From positions 1,922,001-1,986,000 of the forward strand of contig JAOVFP010000012.1 in NCBI GenBank assembly GCA_025738555.1: a DNA stretch of 64,000 nucleotides, read 5' to 3'. Position 1 is the stretch's first letter; every line of letters begins with the position of its first letter. The translations under genes and the position numbers were made by a program. This DNA comes from Cyathus striatus. Its lineage: Eukaryota; Basidiomycota; Agaricomycetes; Agaricales; Nidulariaceae. This document shows, one piece after another, positions 23,434 through 35,570 of the stretch. Under the pieces are notes generated by a model. That model was not told the origin of the DNA and ran no database searches. It saw nothing but the letters and a program-made list of their open reading frames with translations.

Positions 23434-25354
23434 TTAACGTACTATCTTCTTCAAATCGTTCTGTGTAAAACATGTGAGCTCATTCATTGTAACAATGCTT
23501 AGAAACTTACTTCGGAAAATATAGTTCTTTTCTGGGTCTTCAGAAAGTGATTGAACACCCACTTTACCGGAAAGGTTGGTGTCGGAATCTTTGTGCATTT
23601 TGATACCAGGTTCTAGAGACTCAACGACAGTTTTATTTGGATAAAACTTAGCCATATTTGTCAGGTGTGACGGCACTGTCAGTGCCACAACTTGACAAAG
23701 ATTAGAAAATTTTGGTACATTTTTCGATTTTCTTTCATCCCTCCATAGTAAATTCCACAAACGACTGTTTGTTGGCATTTCCTCCAATTTCCAATATGAC
23801 AGCACCTCAACATCTAAATAAGAAGGGATTTCTCCAAGTTTATAGTTGAATGTAGCATTGGGTAACAACATTGAACCTTGCTCTAGTTTCATGCCATTTC
23901 GTCTGTCAGATTCATCATCCACTCCATAGCACCATTGCAAAACTCCCGCTTCTTCGGTGTGAGTTATATTAGAAGTATTTATAATTCTCTCGTTTGCGGT
24001 AGAGGTCTCTTTACCTCGCATGCCACCAAGAGAGCCCCCAACAGATCTTCCCAACTTCAAGTAAGCTCCAGTGATGCTGGCCGTCGCTGTTGTCTGGGTT
24101 TCTTTAATTTGAGTTTCAGAGTGCTTGGTTTGTACCGGATGTATGTTATTAATAAATGTGACCTCGCACTTAGTGTCAACCAGCACTCTGAAACCGTATT
24201 GATGGTACATTCTAAGTGCATTTCCCTTTCCGTCGAAGTTGAGTTTCATGAACTCGAAGTCTAGCTCGGATGAAGTTCTAGAATGCTAAATAGAAATGTT
24301 AGACGAAGATATTCATCTATATAGAAGTATATTTAAATCTCACTATCGTTGTAGATAATGCTCCGTTTATTTGAATTTTTTGAAAATTCTTACTGGGTAG
24401 GTCACGTTCCAAGCCACAAATATTTATTTCTGCTTTAACTTCGAAATATACGATAGGTTTTGCACAAGCTTGAGATCCACCGCCATTATCAGGATCGTCT
24501 GGTACACCCCCTGGAGGATATTTATTGGGCAAGCATTTCGTAGTGGTTGTGTCACCATGATCCTTGTTAAGGATATCTTCAGCTCTTCCACCATGTTCGA
24601 GGGGTCTAAACGAGGCGTTATTTGAAGGGATATCGGGTGTATTATATTCATGGTTTTCTTCGGATACGTCAGAGGAGTTTCTGGTCTGACTATAAATTCC
24701 ATCGTCCCCATGTGCATTATCTCCATACACTTTACTTTCATCATCGGAAGGTTGCGATGATGATAGCACTATGTCAGGATAGTTTCGTTGCAGATCATGA
24801 AGCGGAGTGAATAGTTTAACCGTATTTTTGAGAACAAAATCATTTATATTGACAAGACGTCCATTCTGATCGTATAATGCAACATTTATCTTTTTTGAAG
24901 GGGTGAAGATCTTTAGCGGATATGGAAACATAACTTTTCCCAAGATGTTTAGGTGAGGACTATTTTCATCAATCTCTTTATGGCAATGTATATAAACTTC
25001 CTGTAGATATCCGACATTCGTTTGAAGCAGATTTTCATTGAAACCTGACATTAAGTAAAATTGATCGTGCGCGACACCCAGCTCTTTAAAGATGTTCATA
25101 ATAGATCTTTCATGTGTCTGCATGTGACTGGAGGCCCCCTTTGCTGCAAGTATGGCCAAGCCACCAACAGCTGGATAGTGACCATTAATAATCTGTGGTA
25201 TTTTCGCTTTTAGGCCTTTCTCCAGTAAATCATGTTTGGCTGCCTGATTGCTCCTACCAGTGGATGTGTGGGGGGACTCTCTTCCGAATAGTCTGACTTC
25301 CGTTTTCTCCGAAATTGCACCTAGTAGAACCTGTATTGCACCTAGAACCTGTAT
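23434..25354 (-). CDS. P1: stand-alone paralogue of the NLR C-terminal region
   Basis: Two exons: 25354-24344 (1011 nt) and 24285-23434, with an intron 24343-24286 (phase 0) at the same position as the last NLR intron. Shared blocks with the NLR include LSGFNE or MSGFNE, IDE, PYPLKIFTPSK, INVALY, QFGFRILVDTKCDVTFIN (here QYGFRVLVDTKCEVTFIN) and LGSIPSFL/LGEIPSYL. NB-ARC and TPR are absent. The frame is open and differs from P2 by substitutions and in-frame indels, which suggests purifying selection. CpGs are abundant, unlike in the NLR. The first exon is open upstream and lacks an ATG (ATA where P2 has ATG), so the true start is probably in an upstream exon. A donor-like GTAAGT near the 3' end leaves another exon possible. 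Function unknown. Confidence 0.7.
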
Positions 25355-25799
25355 TGTGACTTGGGGATTTATTCATGATCATGTACATATTCTAGAGTAT
25401 AAACTTACGTGAGCACAAAGCACTGCGTAGAAATGGATAAATGGGCCGCAAAACATATTGGTTCTAGTGGGAAAACGTTAAGTGAAATGGCCCGTTGCGT
25501 CCTCTATTTGTCTTACTTTCTACCCTATAAATGCCTTACGTTTAAACGAGGCCACGCACTGCCTCATGAGCTGTTTAACGCATCTTATTCTTTCCGATTC
25601 ATCTATTAGTGATGAGCTTTGCTCTTCTATCTATGTTGAGGCACAAGTGTAACACAGATATAGCATTGCATTACAATTCTCTCTTAGATAAACCCTAGAT
25701 CTGATGAGTTATGGGAGTCTATGAAATCATATATCCATAGACGCTGAAGACTTCAAGACCTCGCGAAAATCCGATGAAGCTGCGGAGTTAGTGGTATGT

Positions 25800-25945
25800 G
25801 GATCCAATATTACACTTGCGTATAGCATGGAGCGGTGTGGTAATGTCCATGCTGTTATTCAGAAGACTTTCATTGAACTCAAACCCGATCAAAATTCTCC
25901 TCAGGCTATCCAGATTAGACATCCCTTCTCACCTTTTACTCATTA
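25800..25945 (+). other. Coding-like block conserved between the two duplication copies
   Basis: The plus frame reads CGNVHAVIQKTFIELK, then SPQAIQIRHPFSPF, ending at a TAG. Copy 2 (45230-45378) has CGHVLAVIQKTFVKLK with 3-bp and 6-bp indels that keep the frame. This implies selection on a peptide, although the opposite strand is also partly open. It would be a gene divergent from P1, or an exon of one. I do not recognise the family. Confidence 0.35.
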
Positions 25946-27397
25946 GTAGCCTGCCCGGGTTTAATAGGTAATTCCGTCGTTGATATCGAAACGTCAGTCG
26001 CAAAGACCACCTACATATATGCTATATGCTATATATTTATGATAGTGCGAGGTCTTTAAATTGGCGGTTCCGAGTCATATAGTAGCTTTGGCTTCCAACC
26101 AAACAAAATCCACAGGTCTTAGAAATCATGAACCTATATACGGGTGCGGGTTTTCTGTGTGTTCTCCGCTGTCGGTATGTATACACACATTTGTACATCC
26201 CGTTCGACCAAAGTTCAACTTCATCAAAGCATTTATTTTAGAGCACATTGCACAATTTTGGTTCAACGTTCAGTTTGTTCATTTGTCTTCGGTATTGCTA
26301 AGATTCCACATGTTGTTCTATCGGCTGCGGCTTAACGGTATCGATAACCGGTATGATCATTGAGACTGGTAGGTTTGAATACTGAAGTTGAAAAGCAGTG
26401 TTTGACCCTGAAGAAAATTGCTGTAATTGCTGTAAGCATGGTCCGCCATCTTTTCCTGAAGCAATGATCATTGACAGGGCTGTAGATTATGGTCTATTCG
26501 GCGAAGATAAATGCTGTAGCGCTGTGGATAACATAGCATAGGTTTTACGTGTGGTGAATGATGGAGATGGGTATAGTTTTATACAAGTTTATTTATCATC
26601 TTAAGTTTATCGTTTCAGTAGGTTTCAGTCCAATCGTCGTTGATACTCTGTACTTATATAAGTAGCATTCGCGCCACTATTTGTAAGCAAGGCCACACTC
26701 TGCCACACTGCAGTAAATACTTACTAACGTAAGCAGATCGCGTGACTTTTCGAATAGCTCACTGATTGAAATTCTCCGAGGCTTCTCTTCAACCTCTCTT
26801 CCCAACTTCCTCCTTCCGCAGTCAGACATTCTATTCTTTCATACTATACTTATATCATGTACCGCCCTGATTTTAGTCTTTCCATGAGATAGTAGAGACC
26901 TGTTGTGGTAGGTAGCGGGTACGTTTTCTTCATATTGCTCTTTCGTATTGACGATGTTTGACCGGCTTTCCAGTCATGTCCCTCGTGGTTTATTTGCGGA
27001 TTAGTACTACTTCCCAACGCTACAATACCCGTATTCAATATTACCGAAAGGTACTGAGCAGTGAGAGCCAGTGGCCACGGAAATCAGCTCCTCAAAGCCC
27101 CTGTCTGTTCGAGAGTTACTTAGAGGCTAGGCCTGTCAGAAGACGACGGTTTATTTTAGAGCTCTCTGTCTAGTTTTAAAGGAGGTGTGTACCGTTCTAA
27201 TGAAAGCGTTTCACTGCTCTTACTCCTGGTATTGTCTTCAGCTCGTATATAACGAGAAGCCCATGCGCTAGCATTTTCAAAACGACTTTACTATGTTGGT
27301 GTTGTGTCTGGAAGAACATGTTGAGCAGTGTTGAGTCACGCGACGAGTTAAGTAATACTTATGTACTTAGAATAGAAATCCTAAGAATAATAATAAT

Positions 27398-27789
27398 GGA
27401 TGCCTTTCCATAGGAATCTATTCATGTCTTTTTTGAATAGATTTGAATAGATTGCTCTTTGCCAAGATGCCAATTTTCGCTTATCATCGCGTAGCTTAGG
27501 TGGGGCCTTTACAGACTTTCATAGATTTTGAAGTCTGGAGAGGCCTCAGGACCCCTCGCCAGATTTTAAAGTCTTGAATAAACCTTGCTAAGGCTCGCTT
27601 ATGATGCTTACACATCCTTGGCCTTCCTGTTATAGGTGAGATGATGTCAGGCTTACGGCACAGTTGTTATTTATCTGTTGATAATAGAATTGGCTATGGG
27701 AATATGCAACGAAATAGACATATATTTTGAAACTCTGATCTATGAAATATTCAAATCTATTCATAATAGATTCTTACAGAAAGGCATCC
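27398..27789. mobile_element. Harbinger-like MITE (392 bp)
   Basis: Inverted ends GGATGCCTTTC, with further imperfect pairing over about 25 bp, are flanked by AAT on both sides (27395-27397 and 27790-27792). The R3 copy at about 51110 lacks the insert and has a single AAT. No coding sequence is present. The 3-bp target points to the PIF/Harbinger type. Confidence 0.7.
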
Positions 27790-27956
27790 AATACTCAAAT
27801 CCCGAAGTGTAAATTCAGCAAGTTCAAGGGGCACAATCGTGTCAATTCCAAATTTAGATCAAAGTAAAAATAGACCAGTTGAACTTAGGCTATTCTCATT
27901 CACACGTCAAAGTGTTCAAAGTCAAGATATTCAATTTCAGTAAACTCAGTATGTAG

Positions 27957-29788
27957 CATCAGGAAAAACCCCATCAACTATATTAGTGAAATTAGTAATA
28001 ATAAGGTCTACCCATTCCCAAATGTCACTAATATCGAGTAATTCAAACTTAAATATGCTTATATGTACTTATGCAAGCAAGAAAAGTATTCATAAGTTTA
28101 CAGGCTTGGATAAAAATTGGACTTAAGCAAATTTAAGTTTGAAATACCAACTTTAGTGCAAGACAATCTTATAAAAATTCATTTACAACAGAACTTTTCA
28201 TGGCATTATTATAAGTCATGTATGAACTACAGAGATTACATTGAGTTGTAGTAATACTACTACATTTCTTTCTAAAGGCAGCTCTGATAATACAAGAATT
28301 AAATGATTAATGAAAACAAGTAAAAGTCAAGATCATAAGTTGACAACTGAGACAACTGAGTAGCGGCACAAGCAGAATTGTGGTAGAGAATCATGACACA
28401 CAAATATTCAGTGGAAGAAGGAAAGAACTTACATAGTGTTAGTGAGTGGTATAAAAGAAAAAAAGAAAGAGGACTGTACCTGTTATCCTTATCCAGTGAA
28501 ACCAATGATCAGCCAATCAAGAACTTGGATCCACAAAAAAACAGAAATCATTGTTCTTGTAATGCCACTCACTATACCACCAACAACCAACACCCTGGCC
28601 AATGACAAGAAAGAGGAAGAGGAGGGAGATAGCACTCAAATCTCTTGACACTCATGCAAAATGGCTAGATGAGTGCTGAGGTGCATAGCCATTCAACGCT
28701 AGATGAAGTTAGATGAAATTATTGGGTTCAAAGTTCAAATGGCAAGTGATCGTTTCACATTGTTTGTCATTAATTATGTATCACGTGTGTGTATGTTGAC
28801 CTTGACATGTATGTACTTACATGGTACGACTTCGGATTTTGAATTAACTCCAAGTTCCTTTCCACTATTCTGCTATGTCTCCTTTCCTCCCTCCCATCCC
28901 ATCGCTCATCTGTACCCCATTGTATACTCATCTATCATGCCCCCACTTTCTACTACAAGTGAACTGGTTCGTATATATTGAAGTCCTCTGCTGCATTTCA
29001 ACTCTGCGCATGCAACTACTATACAAGTCTCTGTGGCATGTGTACCTTTGTGCAGCTGGTTTCTCTTGCTGTGCATACATTCCTCTATTGTATCGTGTCC
29101 TGGCTCATATATATCGACAATACCTTTCCTTCCTGGTTCTCATGAATTTGATGTCGCTATTGTAAGTACTTATTCAAGGCTACAATTGGTGATGACTACT
29201 GACTGATTTACAGTGCTTATGGCTATCACTTTGCACCATGATGGCTTCATTATATTCACCCCCATCCATCATGTCATCTACACTGTTTTTGTCCGGTATG
29301 TATTTGAGCTGTCTTGCCTAGATGTATGCACTTATCGTGTTCAGTTGCATTACAGTTATGTTATATTGAGTGAGGTGAGGTGCTGCTGGGTGTGTAGGAA
29401 GTAGATATGTATAGCTGGTCTTTGTTAGATGTATATACTATGTCTTTAGTGTGTTGTCATCATTAGATTATGTTATGTACATGTATTCTTTACTATTTCT
29501 AATCCAATGATAATATACAATTCACCAACATATATTTTACTGTGCTGCTATCAATGAGTGAAAGGCAATAAGGTGTACTTATAGTGAGTAAATATCTGCT
29601 TAGATGAACTAACAAGTCCTTATTTCAACTGAAATTTCAGAAATAAGGATGAATAAGGGCACTATAAGGGGGGGACCTTACTATTTTTACTTAGAGTCCT
29701 TATTCTTCTTATTTTTGCTTGCTTTCCCTTAAATTTCCTAAAGTTGAACTAAATTTCACTATTTTAGTTGATGGGGTTTTTCCTGATG
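27957..29788. mobile_element. Mariner-like non-autonomous element M1 (about 1.83 kb)
   Basis: Ends CATCAGGAAAAACCCCATCA and inverted TGATGGGGTTTTTCCTGATG are near-perfect, with TA (or GTA) duplicated around them. The unoccupied site is seen in R3 near 51285. The inside has short ORFs without a recognisable transposase. Confidence 0.78.
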
Positions 29789-30779
29789 TATTTCTCGGTA
29801 TCAAAACATCTCATAACTATATCTGATTCTTGTCTGAACAACCCTATCTGTGGGAGGGAAGAATGCCTGGCAGTTCTTGCCTTATCTCTTCCCTTTTCCC
29901 CTGCTATATACATTTTCTTATCTATTTACTTACAAATTGCATAGTAATAATTTCCTAATGTATCCTATCTGATTTTCAGGTATTTCAACTGAGCAACCAC
30001 TGCGTCAGCACCCAGACGGCGGTCAGCCAATTGTGTGCATAGCCTGGTGTGCCCCCTTTCTGCAACACACGCTTGTTTGAGCATCCATTTGGTTACCTTC
30101 CTAATCAGGTAATCAGCCAATGCGGCAGCATCAGCCATTTCGCATCAATTTCATTTACATACATTGGTCTCGCAGGTTGGTTCCCCGCTTCCACACTCAC
30201 TCCTGACTGTCAAGGTACTCAGTCCCTTTCCATTCTTTCTTCCTTTCCCCCTCTTGCTCTCTCTCTCTCTGCCTTTTATGGTCTCATCTCATGGCTTATC
30301 GTTTATCGTTCACGCCTGCTAGGTCTGGTGTCTTGTGTCTTGAGGTCTGGGCTTTAGGGTTTTAGGATTTTGGTAAGTCTGTGTTCCATCACTCTCCACC
30401 TATTGTATCTCATACTGACTCTGTCAATAGTCGCATTTGTCTGTGCTGAGTTTCTGGTACTCATTTATAGAACACAACATTTTGGTTTTTAAAGGTAAAG
30501 TAATATGTATCTATTTGTTTAAATGGTTTTGAACCAGCACTAACACAGAGTATATGTTTTTTAATAGGTTTTTTGGTATCCCTGGTTTAATTATGGGAGG
30601 TGGCGCAGGAACTCAGCCCCTCCCTGCTGTTTCCTTTCTTGACATGCTCGGTGCTGGCGTCTCGAAATTGAGACTCAAAGAATTTTAAAGTTAGGTACAT
30701 TGTTTCTATTTTACATGCATATCAATAGCATACTTTATCATGACCTCGTCTCCTAGAGGCGTGTCAGCTAATTTGATCA

Positions 30780-31115
30780 TATAATAGCAGGGTTACATGA
30801 CTGTACAATCAAATAAGCCAGGTGTTATATGATTGTACAATCAAGTAAGCTAGGTGTTATATGATTGTCTTTTATTGTATATGTACTAGTAATACTACTT
30901 ACTTCAGGCAATCATAAACATCACTAATTTGTTTTATTTTAACTGCACTGCTGTAATAATATTATAGACAATCATAAACAATCATTGATTCAATCTATTT
31001 GAATAGTACTATTAAGAATACTATAGGCAATCATAAACAATCATTTATTAAATTTATTTGAATAGTACTACTAGGAATACTATAGGCAATCATAAACAAT
31101 CATTGATTACTATGA
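30780..31115. repeat. Two short tandem repeats
   Basis: A unit of about 32 bp (TATATGATTGTACAATCAAG) occurs about three times at 30780-30870. A unit of about 62 bp (ATAGGCAATCATAAACAATC) occurs three to four times at 30905-31112. No gene is present. Confidence 0.7.
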
Positions 31116-31139
31116 CAGTAACTGGATATTACTATTGTA

Positions 31140-32035
31140 TGAATTTGTCACATTCTCTGGTGTGTCACAGCTGTCACAAATGTCACGTGCATCATAAAAT
31201 TCATGTGCTCCACAGATTTCCCATGCCTTGTGTACTTCTTGAGCCCAACAATTTCTCATGTGTCACATTTGTTACATATTTTGTGGGCATCACAAATGTC
31301 ACGTTTTTCTCACGGGTCACAACTGTCACATATATTCTCGTGCTTCACATATTTCCTGTGCATCATATCTGTCACATTCTTCCTGTGTGTCACATTTGTT
31401 ACACATATTCCCATATGTTATATATGTCACGCACATTCCCACATGTCACATTTGTCACGCATATACCCACGCTTCATAATTGTCACGCTTTTCCCACGCG
31501 TCACATTTGTCACATTCTTCTTGTGCTTCATATATGTCACACATTTCCCAGTCACAATTGTCACGCATATTCCCACATATCACATTTGTCACGCTTTTCC
31601 CACGCGTTACATATGTCACATTCTTCTCGCGCTTCATATGTCACACATTTTCCCGCGCCGCACATATGTCACACATGTCACACTTTCTCGCTCGTCACAT
31701 GTGTCACATTGTTACATTTGTCATGTATTTCATATGTCACATTTATCTCACTTTTATGCTTCCATATCATATCTTTGATGTGCATGTTACATTTGTCACA
31801 CTTTGCATGCATCATGCCTTTGATGAGTGTCAATCCACATAATTTTCAAGCATGTCACTTGTTATACTCTATCTGCCCATCACAGTTTTCATGTGTATCA
31901 TGTCTTTGTTACATGTCACATGTCAAGTTTGTTATATTCTCAAATTGCATTACATTTGCCACATTTTTGACATGGTACAAGTGTTCTCCAACTTGTCACA
32001 TATTACACCTGCAACACATGATTTCTTGGACTTAA
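31140..32035. repeat. TCACA-type minisatellite, about 0.9 kb
   Basis: Loose tandem units such as TGTCACGCTTTTCCCACGCG and TCACATTTGTCACA repeat through the interval. Long stretches stay open in all three plus frames (up to 325 codons, rich in C, H, S and T), a consequence of the repeat composition. I do not call a gene. Confidence 0.8.
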
Positions 32036-33399
32036 TGTGATATGTAGAATTTTTCAAGTTTTACTTATCTGATGCAAGATATGACAACTGTACATATAAG
32101 TACTTATTTTTGCATCTTACATTTGATCACACATCAAACTTACACATCTCAGTCATTAGATAATAATGATTCTTGCATCAACCATTGGTTATAGTATATA
32201 CCAATATCTTCAACATATGTTAATGAGTCACATATATGCTTACTGTATGTGACTACATGACTGTTTGCTTTATTGATACGGAGAAGAAATGAAAACCATC
32301 TCCACTCTTATTGATATTTTGTCACAATCAATTTCACTTTTACACTGCCATATGTGTTTACACCTCTGATATACTGTACTATTACAACCAACTGTTCAGT
32401 CACTCATTACATGGCACTGTGAACTTGAACAGATCCTGGATTCATTACACATTACAGTTAGGCCTGAACAGAGAGGTACAACAAGCATGGCCAAAATTTG
32501 CAACTGCTTACTTTGCTTGTGAGCCTAAATTTGAGATCATAATGGTATAGTATGTTATTTATACTCAAGACATGCATGGCTTAATCTTTGAGACAAGCAT
32601 ATGACTACTGACAGGATCAAACAGGTAACTACTCAAATAGCATCAGAAAGTGGTCCATGCATATGCTATTGCTGAGCATCCTTCTTTTAACATAGTTTTC
32701 AAATCTAAATATGTTTTCAATGTCAAAGGCTGATATTCTAATTTATGTCAAATTGTAGCACTGAGAGTACAGTTATTTTCAGCTCCTGGAACTCAGGAAA
32801 GGTCAGTAGAGGTCAGACACAGATCAGAGTAGATCAAAATAGTGCAAAATAATGGATTCTAAACACTAATGTAATAATAGTTGAGTTAGCACTATATAAA
32901 GCAACAGTAAGTTATAGAAGTGATAATCAGTGAAGTGTGAAATTACAATAAGCATGCTCTTTATTTTTATTCTGATATGTTTTCTTATTCTCATGTTCTA
33001 AAATATACTTTAGAAAGACCATTTTTAAACATATATGTCAGGCACCAAATTTGGTTTGAAAAGGTACTGGGAATTGTCAACTACATCAGCTGAAACCTTG
33101 CTTGGTGGAAGGTTGCAGCATGCATAAGTGGCAGTTGTACAAAATGGGAGAGATGTAAATAAAGATGTATTGTTTGTATGTGAGGAGTGCAGTTAGCAAG
33201 TTATTTAGATATAAGTCTCAGAAGGAGGCAGAAGAATGAAGTGCATTGTGATGAGGTCAGCAGAGAAGATTTGTAGGCAATGTCTCCTAGCTCCTAGGTA
33301 TTTAGGAGGAACCAGGGAAAGTGTTAGTTTAAAGTGAATTTCCATAGTAGTGTTGACTAGATGTTGTCAATAGTCATTAGGATGGATGTCAAGTCCATT
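32036..33399. other. No gene; contains one MITE
   Basis: Apart from the miniature element at 32372-32552 I see only AT-rich, CpG-free sequence. A short phrase near 32750 (CAAATTGTAGCACTGAGAGTACAGTTAT) echoes the NLR last exon near 12411-12436 (CAAATTGTAGCACTGAGAGTACAGTTAT), so a tiny NLR-derived fragment may be present here. Confidence 0.4.
32372..32552. mobile_element. 181-bp MITE, TACTGTAC family
   Basis: It begins TACTGTACTATTAC and ends ATAATGGTATAGTA. The ends and the inner GTTCAG blocks match the larger element at 41334-42124. Terminal TA dinucleotides suggest a TA target. Confidence 0.5.
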
Positions 33400-34560
33400 A
33401 AAGTTGTAAACTGTGAGGTTGTCATTCTGGACTGTTTCAAACAATGTTTGGTCAGGGAACTCAGTGGTAAGAGGTCAGTGGTAACATCCTAAAGAGTTTA
33501 ATAAGAAATGAATATGGTTTGAATGGATCCTACCATTAGGGTAGTAGTATGAAGGATACACAATTGAGGTCTATGAAAGCAAGGTAAATTGTTTTGCAAT
33601 CATAGGATAGGAGATGATATGGACATTGAATAATCTGTAATGTAACTTGAATCAGGGTGTGAAGGAGGGACCTGAAAGGAAGCCCCTTTTTCCAGCATGA
33701 CAGAAGTTGGTGAATTGAGTTAGGAGACAGTTGATATTGTCAATGATGTTGCTGTAGTCAGTTTTGAAGGGTTTGATGGTCAGAGCACAACTGGACAAGG
33801 ACAGATTTGGTTGAGTAGAACCATAGTTTGAGGTAGTTATGTAGAAGTTTTTGTCAGAAATTTTAACCACTGCAGAGATGTTTGTGGTATCTGGTTTATC
33901 AGCTTCAGAGATGCAAGGATCTGAATTGACAGTGACTTATGTTCTTTTGCTGATTTTGTTCCAGCTAACTAGTTGATTGAAGAATTCATTTCCCAGGTAT
34001 GTACCTGAGAAAAGGAGGTTTTCATGAATATGGTTTAGGTGGTTGGAAATGCAGGTGAATGGTTTGGATGTCATGATAATGAGGTATAATGCTGGGACTG
34101 TTTATATAGAATGGTGAATATCCCATGGTGGTCTGGATCATTAACTAACAATTAACTTCTATAACCACAATGGACTTGAGTCTAGCATCAGCTGGATGAT
34201 CAATGATATGATTCATTAATTGAACCTGATAATATGTAGTAACAAGTTATTTTGAAAAGAATAATGTTGTATATAGCTAGTTTGATAGACACATTCTGGT
34301 TAAAATGTATGAGTTATAGTAGGTGGGGGAAGAATGCTAGATACAGTAGGATGGATGGTCATTGAATAGGTGGCAGAATAACAGTATGAATTGTGACAAT
34401 ATCTGTGGAGAAGAGGTCAAATGATCTATTTTCATGTGACACATTCCAGCTGGTAAGTTTTAATTCAACCTGTACAGTTGTATTGACAAGTGCATGTCAA
34501 TTGTCAATGGGGTCTATTTTGATTCCATTGATGTCATAGACATTAGGGAGAGTAGTGGGG
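33400..34560 (-). pseudogene. F1: decayed member of an unrecognised gene family
   Basis: The minus strand reads LLFSGTYLGNEFFNQLVSWN, then ISAVVKISD, LTIKPFKTDY, IIDNINCLLTQF and FETVQNDNLTVYNFNG, with several stops between. The same blocks appear in F2 (LLYTGTYLVSDLFSQIVSW, SLSAVVKIAADD and so on). Shared order and spacing show homology. I do not recognise the family and see no catalytic motif. Confidence 0.45.
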
Positions 34561-34680
34561 GCATGATGGCTTAGTGGTCTCCATCACATGTGCCTGCCAT
34601 TGCACCTCCCCAGCAGGCAGGGGGATGGGGTACCCTGCTCAAGCCCAAGCCCCTTGGTTCAATCCGTGCCCTGGCACAAA
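34556..34680 (+). repeat. tRNA-derived SINE candidate
   Basis: An A box GATGGCTTAGTGGTCT and a B box GGTTCAATCC lie about 85 nt apart, with a C/G-rich variable region between them. This layout fits a class II tRNA-derived RNA polymerase III promoter. A clean tRNA cloverleaf cannot be drawn, so a SINE head is more likely than a tRNA gene. Confidence 0.4.
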
Positions 34681-34689
34681 TCTTCATCC

Positions 34690-35240
34690 CCCACACTTTC
34701 ATCTTCTGACCTCACTGATTACATCATCTGACACGTTGTGCATTAATCAGCACTGATCAATCACAGCACCTACCACTTACCACACAACTGACAACAGCAT
34801 CTGGAATGCTGAGGGTCCAGGTGATCAAATCTTGTAGTTCCATGCTGGGGCCAGGCTTGCAGCCAGATTGGGTACCTGGTGACATGCCACCCAGAGTAAT
34901 GACCAAAAAAAGTAGCTGAGGGTGCAAGCAAGAGAATATTGGCATAAGCTGAAGATTAGCCACTGTGGCTTGGGAATAGTGCCAGAGTGAGCCTGAGTAG
35001 GAGGTGGAGAGTGGGTAGGAAAGTGATTGGCTTGGGGCAGGGGATTTGGAATGTGAATGTGGCTGGCTTATGGTGTAGGATTGATTTACAGCCACCTTAC
35101 TTCAGTAGGGACTGAGCTTGGATTACACATACTCCTGGCCCTCTGACAAGGTGCACTGAGTTACTACATAATTGACACCATACTTAGAAAAAGAGACTGA
35201 TTAGAACACAATTACCATGCAGTATTACATACATTTGTAG
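34690..35240. other. No gene recognised
   Basis: An open minus-strand stretch of 112 codons (35095-34757) is Ser/Pro-rich with no motif. The flanks are CpG-poor. Confidence 0.35.
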
Positions 35241-35293
35241 ACACTACATTATCATGACATACCAGACCAGGTGACTGATATAAAATAAATGGA

Positions 35294-35316
35294 TTTTTTT
35301 TTTTTTAAAAAAAAAA
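35294..35316. repeat. T13-A10 perfect palindrome
   Basis: Thirteen T are followed directly by ten A, like the junction at 16454. It lies at the 3' end of F2. Confidence 0.8.
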
Positions 35317-35570
35317 GGGAGAGTAGTAAAATGACAAACCTGGTCAGGGGAGGTTAGATATAGGATGCATTGAAAATAATAATAAAACACATCATGCATT
35401 CTATGTTTGAGTCTGATTTGAGGTGGAAAAGTTTGACCAACAAGCAGTCCTGAAGACACTGCATTTGGTAAGCCAGTGACTTGGGATACAAGCCACTTAA
35501 TGTTGTCAACAGTTGTTAAATAATCTGTTTGGAATGGTTCAATGGTCAGAGAACCACCAGACAGGGTAAG

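Larger units (their letters stand above)
23225..27328. repeat. Segmental duplication, copy 1 (uninterrupted)
   Basis: The whole stretch, including gene P1 and its upstream region, recurs in the same orientation at 42648-47488 plus 62628-63555. It starts near TAATGAATACAATCTACAT and ends at GAACATGTTGAGCAG, where LTR-like repeat R2 begins. Copy 1 lacks the mariner-type and nested hAT insertions of copy 2 and so serves as their empty site. Confidence 0.88.
27329..30724 (+). repeat. LTR-like repeat R2, interrupted by two insertions
   Basis: The own sequence (27329-27397, 27793-27956, 29789-30724, about 1.17 kb) aligns with R3 at 51046-52146. It begins TGTTGAGTCACGCGACGAG and ends TATCA. An inserted MITE and an inserted mariner-like element are precisely absent from R3. 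No clear target duplication was found for this copy. Confidence 0.75.

Noticed and set aside
31058..32035. A 325-codon Cys/His-rich ORF as a possible repeat protein
   Set aside because: It lies in a minisatellite that is open in all forward frames, with no start context or domain.
31140..32035. CRISPR-like array
   Set aside because: Units vary in length and sequence, there are no unique spacers, and the genome is eukaryotic.
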